This document shows, in pieces, positions 49,640-63,633 of a DNA stretch of 64,000 bases. A model generated the notes under the pieces. That model was not told where the DNA came from. It ran no database searches and was given only the letters and a program-made list of their open reading frames with translations. This stretch comes from Artemia franciscana (lineage: Eukaryota; Arthropoda; Branchiopoda; Anostraca; Artemiidae), in assembly GCF_032884065.1 (NCBI RefSeq), contig NC_088864.1, positions 22,124,994 through 22,188,993 of the forward strand, given 5' to 3'. Position 1 is the stretch's first letter, and each line of letters begins with the position of its first letter. Made by a program: the position numbers and the translations under genes.

Positions 49640-52111
49640 GAGGCGTGGGGCTTACACCGACCCTTCAATACATTTTTCTTCAAGAGGGACAAAGGAAAGT
49701 TACTATTTAACAAAAATACTACTCGGTTAATTCCAAAAAATCACAAAATATTATTAAAACACTAATTAAACAATGCACATACATCAAACAAACATACAAT
49801 TAAGTCGATAGTCCTGCTTTTACGCCCGTTCGGTAATGGAGGCTCAGCGGCAGATTCTCAGCGCCCGGCATAGATGGCGCGTATCTAATTTTGTACACTT
49901 ACTTTACTCTGTCAAACTTGAAACAAAACTAGCGCTATCGTAATTTTTGCCGCATCAATGTTAATCTGAGATAACGCTATAGCGTTGGTGGTCTCATAAC
50001 TTCATGTGGTGGTGTTATAATCATCGAAGGGGGCTCATGTGATTGGAAATCAGAAGTTCTATTCCCGTTTTTAAGATTCAAAAGTAACCAGAGGGCAACT
50101 AGCCCCCATGTCCTCTTTGCCCAAATGTATCAGAACAAAATTTTGATACAGCCATTCTTTTAAAAAAGTTTCCCGGGTTGAAAAAAAACACACAGCCCAA
50201 GGGCAAGGGTTGTAAGTTATGCAAGTTCTCCATTGTTAATCTATAAGGTTTTTAGAAAAGCGGTGGTCGCATAAATTTCTGAGGAAGTTCATTCAATTTG
50301 AAACCAAAAGTTCTAGTTCCCTTTTTAAGAGTCAAAAGGGATCCGAAGGCACCCAGCCCCCCCCTTCCCGTTGGAGATAGCCATTTTATTCAAAATAGTG
50401 TGAAGGTCATATAATAATACTTCTAGGTTTGAAGACCCCCCCAGCCCCCAGTACAAGGGCTATATGTTCTGCTAGTTGCTCATTGTTAGTATATATGGTT
50501 TTTATGGAAGGGATGTTCGTTCAAACTTCAAGGGGGCTTCTTTGACCGGAAATCAGAAGTTTTAGTGCCCTTTTTAAGAGTCAAAAGTGATCTTGGAGTG
50601 CAACTTCAAAGCAGAAAGAAATTCCTATAATAATTCAAATTCAAAACGATCAGAAATTACTTCTAAAGAATAAATGAAACTCACGACGAACAGAAATTAA
50701 ATAAACAATCATAGCAACCAAATACACAACAGGTACTAACAAAAATGAGTAGATAAATCTTAAAACGAGTAAAACTTGAATTGAATATTCAAATCAAAGA
50801 TAAAACGAACAAAAATCACTACAAACAAGAGGTCAGTAACTTCCCCCTTTTTTCTCCCCTAATTATAAAAGACTAAGGCCTGCTGCGTCATTTGAGCTTT
50901 ACTAAAAACTAATGTATTACAAATATTTTCTTTTGTACTTTAAACTTCAGCGATAAATAAAGTACAGTTTAAACTGTAATTTATTTTCTTTTGTCACATT
51001 AAAAATGTGAGAACAGTGAAAAAATCTTGAATTGCTGACCTTTCAGCGATTTATATCATTATATATTAAATATTAATTAAAATTTTTATTTCTTTCCAAG
51101 GACTGTTTTAAGAGACATAATTTAATTAATTCTTTGCTTTGCCAAATATCAATGAAAAATTGCAATTAAAGAGTATTTTGCACAATTTTTATTTTGAGAC
51201 TAGAATTGCTAGCCGATTGCGCACGCACAAATGGTGCAATAGACTTTACGCTTTTACAATTAGAAGAGGGAGAAGGGGGCAGCAAAACTCTTGCTTGTAG
51301 TGATTTTTCTTCATTTTAAGTTTGATTTGAATATTTGATTTAAGTTTTACTCACTCTAAGATTTATATATTTATTTATATTAGTGCCTATTGCATATTTT
51401 CTTGCTGTGATTGTTCATTTAATTCCTGATCACTTTGGATTTCTAGAAATTTCTGGTCGTTTAGAGTTTGAATTATTATAGAAATTCATTTCTGCTTATC
51501 TTAAGTTCAACGTGGTTCTTTACTATTGTTTTACGAACTTTTTTTTCGGACTGTTGTTCTTAATTAATTCAAAAAAAAATTAATTTAAAATGTATATCAT
51601 AAGTTCTAATTTCATGTTTCGACAAAAAAAATTAACCTGGCAATAGGATAGAACGACAGAAATGGCGGTTTCATTTATTACTACTATAATTAATGATGAT
51701 CTTGATAAAAAGCTTAAGGATAGCTGGTATATTTTCGGAATTAATTAAGGTGTTTGACACTGATGATCATCGAATATTATTAAAAAAAATGTGAAATTTA
51801 TGGATTAAGGGGTGCTACATTGGGTTTGCTTTGCAGTTATCTTCAAAATAGAGAGCAGTATGTCAATTTACAAGGATTTTTGTCTAGTAAAAATGTTGTT
51901 AATTGGGGTTCCTCGAGGATCCGTACTGGGTTTGACTCTGTTTTTAATTTTTGTTAATGATCAGCCGCATGTTGGGATAGCTCTGACCAGAATTGACGAC
52001 TTTGTTGACAACGGTCCGAGTAAGACCCAGGTTACTATGCCATTATTTGCTGATGATACAACCTTGGTGTGTGTTGCCTCTACGGAACAACTGCTCATAT
52101 CAACGATAAAT
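49640..52111 (+). repeat. 2.5-kb tandem duplication, unit 1
   Basis: Begins AGGCGTGGGGCTTACACCGA and ends TCAACGATAAATG. Base-by-base similar to unit 2 at an offset of about 2.53 kb, apart from small indels in homopolymers and scattered substitutions. It contains a triple non-coding module (50030-50600), AT-rich sequence and a truncated RT remnant. Confidence 0.9.
50030..50600. repeat. Three tandem copies of a shared roughly 240-bp module
   Basis: GGAAATCAGAAGTTCTA...CCTTTTTAAGA.TCAAAAG.. followed by a C-rich run and ATAGCCATT occurs at about 50050, 50310 and 50550. The same word order (AAAAGTTCTAGTGCCCTTTTTAAG, C-rich tract, GATCAAAATTTTGAGATAGCC) forms part of the hairpin-rich elements (for example 15690-15810). 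Unit 2 has the matching block at about 52555-53125. Confidence 0.65.
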
Positions 52112-52135
52112 GTAAAAAATTTTTAGTAAATAGTA
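51640..52135 (+). pseudogene. Reverse-transcriptase remnant in duplication unit 1
   Basis: Contains VPRGSVLGLTLFLIFVNDQP and, at about 52040, [13 protein letters not shown], the F-A-D-D catalytic box of non-LTR reverse transcriptases. Upstream KAFD-like and YLQNREQYV pieces are out of frame. It stops soon after the FADD box where homology to unit 2 ends, followed by short AGTAAAAATTTTTGTCT repeats. Confidence 0.8.
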
Positions 52136-52167
52136 AAAATTTTTGTCTAGTAAAAATTTTTGTCTAG

Positions 52168-54649
52168 GAGGCGTGGGGCTTATTCCGACCCTTCAATACA
52201 TTTTTCTTCAAGAGGGACAAAGAAAAGTTACTATTTAACAAAAATACTACTCGGTTAATTCCAAAAAATCATAAAATATTATTAAAACACTAATTAAACA
52301 ATGCACATACATCAAACAAACATACAATTAAGTCAATAGTCCTGCTTTTGCGCCCGTTCGGTAATGGAGGCTCAGCGGCAAATTCTCAGCGCCCGGCATA
52401 GATGTCGCGTATCTAATTTTGTACACTTACTTTACTCTGTCAAACTTGAAAAAAAAAACTAGCGCTATCGTAATTTTTGCCGCATCAATGTTAATCTGAG
52501 ATAACGCTATAGCGTTGGTGGTCTCATAACTTAATGTGATGGTGTTATAATCATCGGAGGGGGCTCATGTGATTGGAAATCAGAAGTTCTATTACCGTTT
52601 TTAAGATTCAAAAGTAACCAGAGGGTAACTAGCCCCCATGTCCTCTTTGCCCAAATGTATCAGTTACAAAATTTTGATACAGCCATTCTTTTAAAAAAGT
52701 TTCCCAGGTTGAAAAAAAAAACACACAGCCCAAGGGCAAGGGTTGTAAGTTATGCAAGTTTTTCATTGTTAATCTATAAGGTTCTTAGAAAAGCGGTGGT
52801 CGCATAAATTTCTGAGGAAGTTCATTCAATTTGAAACCGAAAGTTCTAGTTCCCTTTTTAAGAGTCAAAAGGGATCCGAAGGCACCCAGCCCCCCCTTCC
52901 CGTTCGAGATAGCCATTTTTCAAATAATAATACTTCCAGGTTTGAAGACCCCCCCCCAGCCCCCAGTGCAAGGGCTATATGTTCTGCTAGTTGCTCATTG
53001 TTAGCATATATGGTTTTTACGGAAGGGATGTTCGTTCAAACTTCGAGAGGGCTTCTTTGACCGGAAATCAGAAGTTTTAGTGCCCTTTTTAAGAGTCAAA
53101 AGTGATCTTGGAGTGCAACTTCAAAGCAGAAAGAAATTCCTATAATAATTCAAATTCAAAACGATCAGAAATTACTTCTAAAGAATAAATGAAACTCACG
53201 ACGAACAGAAATTAAATAAACAATCATAGCAACCAAATACACAACAGGTACTAACAAAAATGAGTAGATAAATCTTAAAACGAGTAAAACTTGAATTGAA
53301 TATACAAATCAAAGATAAAACGAACAAAAATCACTACAAATAAGAGGTCGGTAACTTCCCCCTTTCCTCTCCCCTAACTATAAAAGACTAAGGCCTGCTG
53401 CGTCATTTGAGCTTTACTAAAAACGAATGTATTACAAATATTTTCTTTTGTACTTTAAACTTCAGCGATAAATAAAGTACAGTTTAAACTGTACTTTATT
53501 TTCTTTTGTCACATTAAAAATGTGAGAACAGTGAAAAAAATCTTGAATTGCTGACCTTTCAGCGATTTATATTATTATATATTAAATATTAATTAAAAAA
53601 TTTTATTTCTTTCCAAGGACTGTTTTAAGAGACATAATTTAATTAATTCTTTGCTTTGCCAAATATCAATAAAAAAATTGCAATTAAAGAGTATTTTGCA
53701 CAATTTTTATTTTGAGACTAGAATTGCTAACCGATGCGCACGTGCAAATGATGCAGTAGACTTTACACTTTTACAATTAGGAGAGGGAGAAGGGGGAGCA
53801 AAACTCTTGCTTGTAGTGATTTTTCTTCATTTTAAGTTTGATTTGAATGTTTAATTTAAGTTTTACTCACTCTAAGATTTATCTATTTATTTATATTAGT
53901 ATTTTATTATATTTATATTATTCATATTATTGTATATTTTCTTGTGTGATTGTTCATTTAATTTCTGATCACTTTGGATTTCCAGAAATTTCTGGTCGTT
54001 TTGAGTTTGAATTATTATAGAAATTCATTTCTGCTGATCTTAAGTTCAACGTGGTTCTTTGCTATTGTTTTACGAACTTTTTTTCGGACTTTTATTCTTA
54101 ATTAATTAAAAAAAATTAATTTAAAATGTATATCACAAGTTCTAATTTTATGTTTTGACAAAAAAATTAACCTGGCAATTGGATAGAACGATAGAAATGG
54201 CGATTTCATTTATTACTACTATAATTAATGATACTATTGATAAAAAGCTTAGGGTAGCTGATATACTTTCGGAATTAGTTAAGGCGTTTGATACTGTTGA
54301 CCATCGAATACTATTAAAAAAAAAATGTTAATTTTATGGATTAAGGGGTGCTACACTGGGTTTGCTTTGCAGTTATCTTCAAAATAGAGAGCAGTATGTC
54401 AATTTAAAAGGATTTTGTCTAGTAAAAATGTTGTTAATTGGGGGGTTCCTCAAGGATCCGTACTGGGTCCGACTCTGTTTTTAATTTTTATTAATGATCT
54501 GCCGCATGTTGTGAAAGCTCTGCCCAGAATTGACGACTTTGTTGACAACGGTCCGAGGAAGACCCGGGTTACTATGCCCTTATTTGCTGATGATACAACC
54601 TTGGTGTGTGTTGCCTTTACGGAACAACTGCTCATGTCAACGATAAATG
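52168..54649 (+). repeat. 2.5-kb tandem duplication, unit 2
   Basis: AGGCGTGGGGCTTATTCCGA through TCAACGATAAATG. Unlike unit 1, it runs straight on into the remainder of the LINE coding region, so unit 2 looks like the parental arrangement. Confidence 0.9.
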
Positions 54650-55521
54650 CAGCAATGAGCAAGATGTGTACATAGCTTAAAATAAACCATCCTGAATATA
54701 GATAAGTCAATTAAAACATATTTTCCCCCAAATGTTCTAAGATTGGTATACTTTTCCCTGATTCACCCTTACATTTTGTATTGCTCGTCGATTTGGTTTG
54801 GTACTTTCCCTTCGATAGTTCGTCCAATCCGTGTGATCCAGAATAATGCTATCCGAGTTTTTTGTGGTGTTGGGAACCAGGAGTCTTTGAGGTCTGTGTA
54901 AAGAAATTTAAATATAATGCCTGCAGCTGGATTACGTGATTCTTATACGTTGATTTGTATATATAAGTATTACAGTGAGAGCCTTTCTGATTGTTTTACA
55001 GAAATATTTTGTGAGAAGTCTGATGTTCACCACAACTTTACTTGGATACAAGGTAATACTGAGGTTCATCGATTAGTGTCAAGAAGGTCTTCTTTTTCAC
55101 TTATTTACAGAGCTTCAAAACTTTGGAATAAAGTGAGTATAGATAACAAAGAAATAGGTAGCTTTGGACACTTTAAGTCTGATTTACGTGTGGAGTTGCT
55201 CGGTAGGTATACTTTTGAAACAGATTAATTAAAAATAAATTTTCCATAGGTTATTCATTTGTAATATTTATGTATTTTTTTGTTTGTTATTTTTTGTTGT
55301 CTTGGGGTCACGCAAGATAATGTATTACTTATGTTTTTTATTGTTGTTGGTTTTGGTATATGGTCTCATTCTCCATATTCTCTCATTCTCCATATTCTAT
55401 CATTATTTTCCTTGAATTTAGCACAGCCTCGCAAGCTTTGCTTATGTTTTGCTATTGATTAAGAAATGTTTATTTCTAAAAAATTGTTCTACTACTGCTA
55501 ATACTACTACTACTAAATACA
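54130..55521 (+). pseudogene. Non-LTR retrotransposon remnant with 3' end and microsatellite tail
   Basis: MAISFITTIINDTIDKKL and SELVKAFDTVDHRILL at about 54200-54320, then a frameshift in an A-run. Next come [20 protein letters not shown] and [13 protein letters not shown] (54430-54620), then the C-terminal part: RVIQNNAIRVFCGVGNQESL, ICIYKYYSESLSDCF, FTWIQGNTEVHRL, RASKLWNKVS and FKSDLRVELL, ending in a stop at about 55228. A 3' untranslated stretch ends in ACTACT repeats at about 55490-55521, a typical LINE tail. At least two frameshifts make it inactive. Confidence 0.85.
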
Positions 55522-55529
55522 CAAACTGG

Positions 55530-55910
55530 TTTCTTACACGCATCGGTGGTCTTCCTCCTTTGGAAAAAACGATAAATATCACATTTTTGTACAGGGGCTT
55601 GAAACCTTGATTATGCTGAATCTAATGATGTGATTTTCACTAGGATAAGTTGTTCTTTCGGGGGCGTTTTCCCGTGTTTCTAAAATGAGGTGAATTTTTC
55701 AGGCTCATAGCTTTTGAGAAGCCTGAAAAAATTCACTGTTAAATTCATAAAGTTAACAGTAAACTTTATGAATTTAAATATATTTAAAATCAACACAAAA
55801 ATCCACTTCTTTTGATGCATAAATTGCTACAGATTCTGTCTTTTAGAGTTTCAGTTACTGTCAGCCCGAGTCACTCCTTTCTTACAGTTCTTTACCAAGA
55901 ACTGTTTGAT
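55530..55910 (-). mobile_element. Hairpin-rich non-autonomous element, copy 9 (fragment)
   Basis: GGGGCTTGAAACCTTGATTA..., TGATGTGATTTTCACTAGGA, TTTTCAGGCTCATAGCTTTT, TCTTTTGATGCAT and the terminal palindrome AGTTCTTTACCAAGAACT ending TTTGAT at 55910. It directly follows the LINE tail. Confidence 0.8.
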
Positions 55911-57104
55911 AAACCATCAAAATCTGATTTTCAATTGCAGGAAAAGAGAAACACTAGGCTAGTAGCTAAAAGACCAAACGTTCCTATATGTTACAAGGCT
56001 CTTAAGCTTTTTAAAAGGGTTTAGAGTTTCAAAACTTAAGAAAAAGGCTCCCAAGGCTTAAGAAACTTACAAGGCTTTTATTTTGTCTTCTACTGGTAAT
56101 ATCTACTGAGCTTTTGGGTACGAACATCCAGTATCAGAAATGCTTTACTTTTTGCCTAGTGCACTGCCATGAAAAAAAAAATCAAGATTTGTTTTGTACT
56201 TCATAATATCCTCCATAAAACTTCCGTTATGGCTGCCCCCCAATGGTGTCAATGGGAACGGGGTATGTAGCAGCCCCTAATTTTTAACTCACACCTTAGG
56301 GACACTAACCTTTTGGTATTTTTATTGAAAATGACTTCAATTTAGAGTACTTATCAAAAAAAAATTTAAACAACAAAGTCACCCCCCCCCCCCAAGATTT
56401 TTAAAAAAAAATATTTGCCTCTCCCTTGTTTCCATGGATTGACGCCGCTGCGCCTCCCAAGAAATTGCCCAGCCAGACACTAACAGCAAGCAAAATAATT
56501 TTTTTGTTTTGTGTCACTAGCTAATGGTTTAATTTTTTGGGTTAATAATATGGACCCTGCATATTAAGTAAATATGTTTCAAGTTTTTAGAGGGACTTTC
56601 TTAAACTAATTCCTTAATTTAGCAAAAAAAGCATCTTCCAGATATAATTTCGAAAACACTCAAAATCATTACCATCGTACATGGCGTTATTCTGAGAATA
56701 TTTTGACGTTCAGCTATTTAAAAGCTCCAGCAATAGGAATATCAAGATCGGTAATTCAACATGTGAAAATTCTATATATAAAACCAAGAAGGAAAACGCC
56801 GACGAAAAACTCTTTCAAAAATATAAAATTTTGAATTGTACATTAGAAACTGGACACCAAAAATTATTAAAAAACTGTTTTAGGTTTTAAAGCAGTCATT
56901 GTGCTAAAAATATACAAGCGTTGAAGTTACATTGGATCTACCAGACAAACTGAGAAGTTTTAGGAAATGCAAAACACAAACGTTAATAAAATAAAACGTT
57001 ACATAAAAAAGCATGTCAAATCTTACGTTGTGTATCTATTTTGAGCTTAAATGCTGCTTACCTAAATATTTTAACAATAAGGAATTACCGCTATTTCTTG
57101 CAGC
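55911..57104. other. AT-rich non-coding stretch, nothing recognised
   Basis: No supported feature. A C-run lies at 56382-56393 and A-runs nearby. Confidence 0.4.
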
Positions 57105-57330
57105 AATACCGGGCGTTTTCCACCTAACCTGGCATCTAAAATTCAGATGTTACGTAGGGGTTTGTGGAACTGTAAGCTCCCCAAACTCAAGGCAGCTGAA
57201 CTTGAATACATGCTACTGACTCTCATCCCAAGCCAGAGGATTATCGACTCCAAAATTCAAACCTCCATTCAAAAGGACATAGGATTGCAAGTCCAGCATG
57301 CCGTCCACTCGGCTAAGGTAGCTTAGTGCG
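57105..57330 (-). repeat. SINE-like element with a class II tRNA-derived head
   Basis: On the minus strand: GCTACCTTAGCCGAGTGGAC GGCATGCTGGACTTGCAATCC. This shows the A-box region of Ser/Leu tRNAs (GCCGAGTGG), a GCC/GGC D-stem and a GGA/TCC anticodon stem around CTTGCAA. A TCC..GGA variable-arm stem and GGTTTGAATTTT as a weak B box follow. The acceptor stem is not restored at the 3' side, so this is a tRNA-derived repeat or pseudogene, not a working tRNA. The body extends about 130 bp further. Confidence 0.5.
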
Positions 57331-59439
57331 AGATAACACGAAGACGAACTTTTTTCGAATTTGACAAGCTTAGCTTTTTGTGTGCTGTTATACTTTTTTA
57401 GTATTCTGATTAAAAATTAAACTTTTGCATTAATGCCAACTCAGAAAATAGTTGAAACATATTCAATGAATTAATGAGACTTTTATGAAGTAGATGACTC
57501 TAGTAGATGATACCCCTTTTGATACCCGAGAAAGTAATTTAACTAGACTAATTAAAAGTTCAGACATGCGCCTAGAGGGGGTGTTTAAGCTCTTATATAT
57601 CCTCTGAATCTAAAAGAAGCCTACATTTTTTTTTTTACAATAAACCACCAGTTTACACAACGAACCATTTCACGAATGATTAGTAACTGAAGTAAACAGT
57701 ACAGTCTCAATACTAATAAAAACAAAAACAATATTGATATAATTTGTTGATTAGATCATACATACAGAACTTATTTCAGAAGTACTCTAATTAAATAATT
57801 AGTTTTTAAATATTTAACTTACGAAAATCATAACACATCTGGAAATATTATGTGGGAGCATGCACATTTACTACTCGTGAGAGACTTCTCCATATGTTGC
57901 TTTGCTACTCTAGCCCATAGGCAAAATTCTGCAAAACTCCACTGGGTCTTCGCACCAGGGTCTAATTATCTCTAACCCTTCCTCCTTCTTTCCCGGGGTA
58001 CGAACTTCTCGGGAACTATAAGTATACAACTATCAATTAAAGAAAGTCCGAAAGGTTTCAATCGCTAAGAATTCAGATAGATTAGCCGCATTTCTCTATT
58101 TCAACGTGGAAGTCCTTGATAAGCTTCAATAACAATACTTAGCGAAATCCCCCCAACGAGAAAAAGGGTTTTGTAAAGCACATTACGAAGCTTGAAACTT
58201 TTACAAGATTTTCCTTATAAAAGAAGAGAAAAAAATACTAAGACTTGCGCAGCTTATACTAAATTTACAGCAAAACCATGTAATCAGAAAGTGAAATGAT
58301 CCTGCTATATGGGTAATCTTGTTGCTCCATCATAATATGTAACATTACTTGTTACATATTATTATTTAATTTACATATTATAACACTCTGCAATTAATTT
58401 CTAATATCGCTATAAGCTGTATTGTTCATAGGTCTGAATAATATTTTCTCCTCAACGCACTCAATTTTCGCCTCAGAAACATAAATTCAGAGACAGATGA
58501 TAAACCTGAATTATTCTGCAAAAACTGACTTTCTTCCCACGGCCAAGAATTTCAAGGCATTTACGCTACGAAAACAATATTATTCGCAAAAATTTGAAAT
58601 TTTCCCTTAATTATGGTATACCGCATTTTTTTCAAATTTTGATAGCTAAGAACAAGCCAATAAACTTGCGTTGGTCACGAACTTACGTATATAGCCTCTT
58701 GGAATTTTTTTTTGATTTCTTGATATAAAAAGATAATTGTTTGCACCATATAAGATGCACAGTCAAATAAAAAAGCAATGAAGAAAAACGTATGAAAAAT
58801 ATAGAATTCAATAAAATCTGATCTAATCATTACGAAAAAGAAATTAATTATTGTACAAATATTGACAATATGTACATAACATAGTTGTTCATACTTCACT
58901 TTAAGCTAAATTATCACGTTTTATCCTTCTTTAGCCACAACTTACATTGAGATATTTTTTCAAAGGACGTAGTGATTAAATTATAAATGCTGATATTTCT
59001 TCTACATTATGAGCTCTTTGACTTTGTAATGCGTTCGTTAGGCAGTATTTCTTCGTTTATTCCATACCATTTACGGTGATTCCTCCAGAACTTAGCAACC
59101 TAGTCTAAGCAAGTAAAAATGGTCAAATGATTCCGTTTAATAAACAATTAGTAACTTTACTACATCAAATTCGGCTAGCGGGTATGACAGAGACTTGCTA
59201 TGCAAGCAACCAAAACAATGACAATTTAATGTCTCTCCTTCAGCTTCATCCACTCTGAGCATAGGCATTTGTTTACTTGCTCTATTACATTCCAGGAATT
59301 TCTTTGTTTGGTTCATTATGGGCATCTTCAAGTACCTCTTTGCTGTGCAGTTTTTAGAGCACTTTTTTGCAGTTTCTGTGCAGTTTTATAATCAGGAAAT
59401 CTTTGTGCAGTAAGCTGTATGAACAATATTGGCCAACCC
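57331..59439. other. AT-rich non-coding stretch, nothing recognised
   Basis: No coding or structural feature that I can support. The minus-strand frame at 58675-58899 is Phe/Ile-rich from AT-rich sequence. Confidence 0.4.
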
Positions 59440-59740
59440 CGCTTTTAAGGGCCATAATGAGCAAAGGTTGAGATGGCTGGGACACGATCTGCAGATGATA
59501 GACTGCCCAAGATCATCCTTGTCGGACAACCGTCTAAGGCCAAGCAACAAGTAGGTCACCCCATAATGGGGAGGGAGGATTTTGTAAGGAAAGGTTTAAG
59601 GGAAATGGGAACTGCTTGGGAGGGAGGCTTTGAATATGGGATTGAAACGGAGCGTGTGTAGCCGTGTTGGCCTCAGGCCCCTTGGAACTCCAGTGAGTTG
59701 TTAGCAGTGATAAGGAATCTATCCGAGTCATGAATCAAAC
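59440..59740 (+). pseudogene. LINE remnant, ORF2 C-terminus (same family as 35807-36480)
   Basis: RWLGHDLQM is in one frame, then after a shift DDRLPKIILVGQPSKAKQQV, MGREDFVRKGLREMGTAWEG, and after another change RVGLRPLGTPVSC. These align residue by residue with the minus-strand remnant at 35807. It is only the last 90 or so codons, 5'-truncated as is usual for LINEs. Confidence 0.8.
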
Positions 59741-60667
59741 AATCAGCATTTAAAAATGTAAACACTAACAACATATCCAGAAAATATAACAAAATAACTG
59801 TTGGAGAGAGCCATAGTCAAAGGCTTTAGGAATACCGGCCTCTATGGCAGAGACCTGTACAAAACTCTTTGACAACAGGAGATTTTGGTACAGAAGCCCC
59901 CACCCCTCTCTCCTACTTATAATTGTTGTATGTTTGATAGTTTAGAATTCTTTTCATCATTAAGGAAGCGATATTGAATTTCATATAATTAGTAGCTTGT
60001 GATAACACTTTCATGTGATTGAACTTGGAATATATTTTTCGGAAATTATTTATTGATTAAGAATAGCCAGAGCATAATCTTAATGTTATTACGAAAAGGG
60101 TGAAAATTAAATAATCAAGCTCTGGCAAAGAGAAGTATAAGGTCAGTGGCTTAATATCAATTGTTCAATTGCTTCATTATTTAAATATGTTACGTTCTGA
60201 TCCTTTGCATTTCTCTTTTTCTTTGACCTTGTAAAATAAAAATGTATGTGTTTCCAGATTTTCATGTTCATTTTATCTTCTACAAACAAATACTCCCGAG
60301 TTTTAGGGCATTAACATCCAGTTTTAAAATGCAGAGGTCTAACAATAGCTACACAAAAAAGATTTATAGTAAGAAATTTCACTACAAACCATTGAAACGT
60401 AATTTCAACCTGCGATTGTTTTGAATCTGATTTTAAATTCGTAATATTGATGCCTTTATTAGATTACCATTTCCTGTTTAATTTACAGATCTAGCAGTGC
60501 TTTTCTTCCGTTCCGAGTTTGCGACTGGGAGGGATTAGCTTAATTTTTCACAGAAAAGGTAGTATTTTCTTGGAAGATAATTTAAATTAGAAACATGGTC
60601 AAAGCCAAAACCAAGGTTGACCTAGTTTGAGTGGAAAGTTGGCAGAAGGACACGCCAGTATAAAACA

Positions 60668-60669
<2 letters not shown>

Positions 60670-60712
<43 letters not shown>
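60670..60712. repeat. Poly(A) run, 43 bases
   Basis: Uninterrupted A preceded by AAAACAATA. It may be a retroposon tail or a homopolymer. Confidence 0.95.
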
Positions 60713-60713
<1 letters not shown>

Positions 60714-60849
60714 CGACAACTATTCAGTTCCTGATAAAGTGAACTTTTTCAAACTTATTCTAACAGAACGATAACAAAACAACTCTCTAGAGCGACTGGT
60801 TGGATCTTGTTGCAAGTAACAGTAAGCAAAAAATAGGTAAAAAAAACGC

Positions 60850-60855
60850 TTTATT
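60850..60855 (-). terminator. Polyadenylation signal AATAAA of cathepsin L
   Basis: AATAAA on the minus strand, about 130 bases after the stop codon at 60984. It is the first such hexamer downstream that I see, giving a plausible short 3' untranslated region. Confidence 0.5.
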
Positions 60856-60983
60856 CTCGAATATGGTCACAAAATCTGTCATCTACGGAATCAAACTGAA
60901 AACTAGAACTCTCTAAACCTATCAAGAGAATAAGAATTTAACGTATGCAATTAGACACATCACAAAAATTACCACAACCCTAT

Positions 60984-62849
<1,866 letters not shown>

Positions 62850-63063
62850 CTTTAGAATAGAATTGGAAACTTTCATGAGAGGCATCGATGGCAACAGATA
62901 CAGGTCCAACAGTGGCAACAGCTGCCTTAAGCTTATCTTCTTCTCCAGATGGGATATCGACAAAGCCACGGTCAACTGCACCTCGGTTCCTTGGATTATA
63001 ACGACAGACATCGTCTTCAGCTTCATAAGGATACGTATTTTCAGTGTCAATTCCCTTGTTATC
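62850..63063 (-). CDS. Cathepsin L, penultimate coding exon
   Basis: 71 codons plus one base between TTTTTTAG and GTATCAG. It encodes [60 protein letters not shown] and [12 protein letters not shown]. These are the conserved [13 protein letters not shown] and F.FY..GVY blocks of mature cathepsin L. The active-site Cys exon and the propeptide lie further upstream, beyond the window edge. Confidence 0.97.
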
Positions 63064-63633
63064 CTAAAAAACAATAACCAATATGTTTACTAATATGCAT
63101 CGAATTAAATGCTTCAATTAGATCAAGGTGGTAAAAACAATTAAGTCAAGGTGACACGACATAGCCTTCTTAAAAAGGTGTTCAGGTGGTCGCAGAAAGG
63201 CACCGAACGATGTATTTTGCATAGACTAGGTAAGGAAGGGCTACATTTCAGATCTTTCTCCTGTTCTTTAAATAATGGAAAAAAATCAAGCTAGAAAATT
63301 GAACCCAAAATATCAGATTCCTTGAACCTCAGCCAATCTGGCCAAAGATTATGTACAGGCTAACCAAAGCGCAAGTGGTTTCACATTTCATGGATTGAGG
63401 TGAAACCAAGCCCCCTCGAGTACGTCCTTGGCACATGGAAACACTAATTAGGAATATGACCTGTATAATCTTTTTACTGAAGTAAAGGTTTTTTTTACAG
63501 GGAGGGGGGTATTTTTTCTATGCATGCAATATTCTGGCCTAAACTGTTTTATTTATTTTTTTAGAAACTGGCAAGTGAAAATGAAGGTTCCACTTGGAGG
63601 TACCGTATTCCATATCAACAAACATGTACAATA
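63064..63633 (-). other. Cathepsin L upstream intron (partial)
   Basis: Begins with the acceptor at 63064 when read on the minus strand. I found no exon with the active-site CGSCW block from here to the window edge. Confidence 0.6.

Larger units (their letters stand above)
59741..60983. other. Non-coding stretch downstream of the cathepsin L gene
   Basis: AT-rich, with a 43-base A-run (60670-60712). No gene recognised apart from the cathepsin 3' untranslated region at its right edge. Confidence 0.45.

Noticed and set aside
57013-57219. Plus-strand frame with a good acceptor (CTATTTCTTGCAG) considered as a host exon
   Set aside because: It overlaps the tRNA-derived SINE-like sequence on the other strand, two different frames are equally open, and no domain is recognisable.
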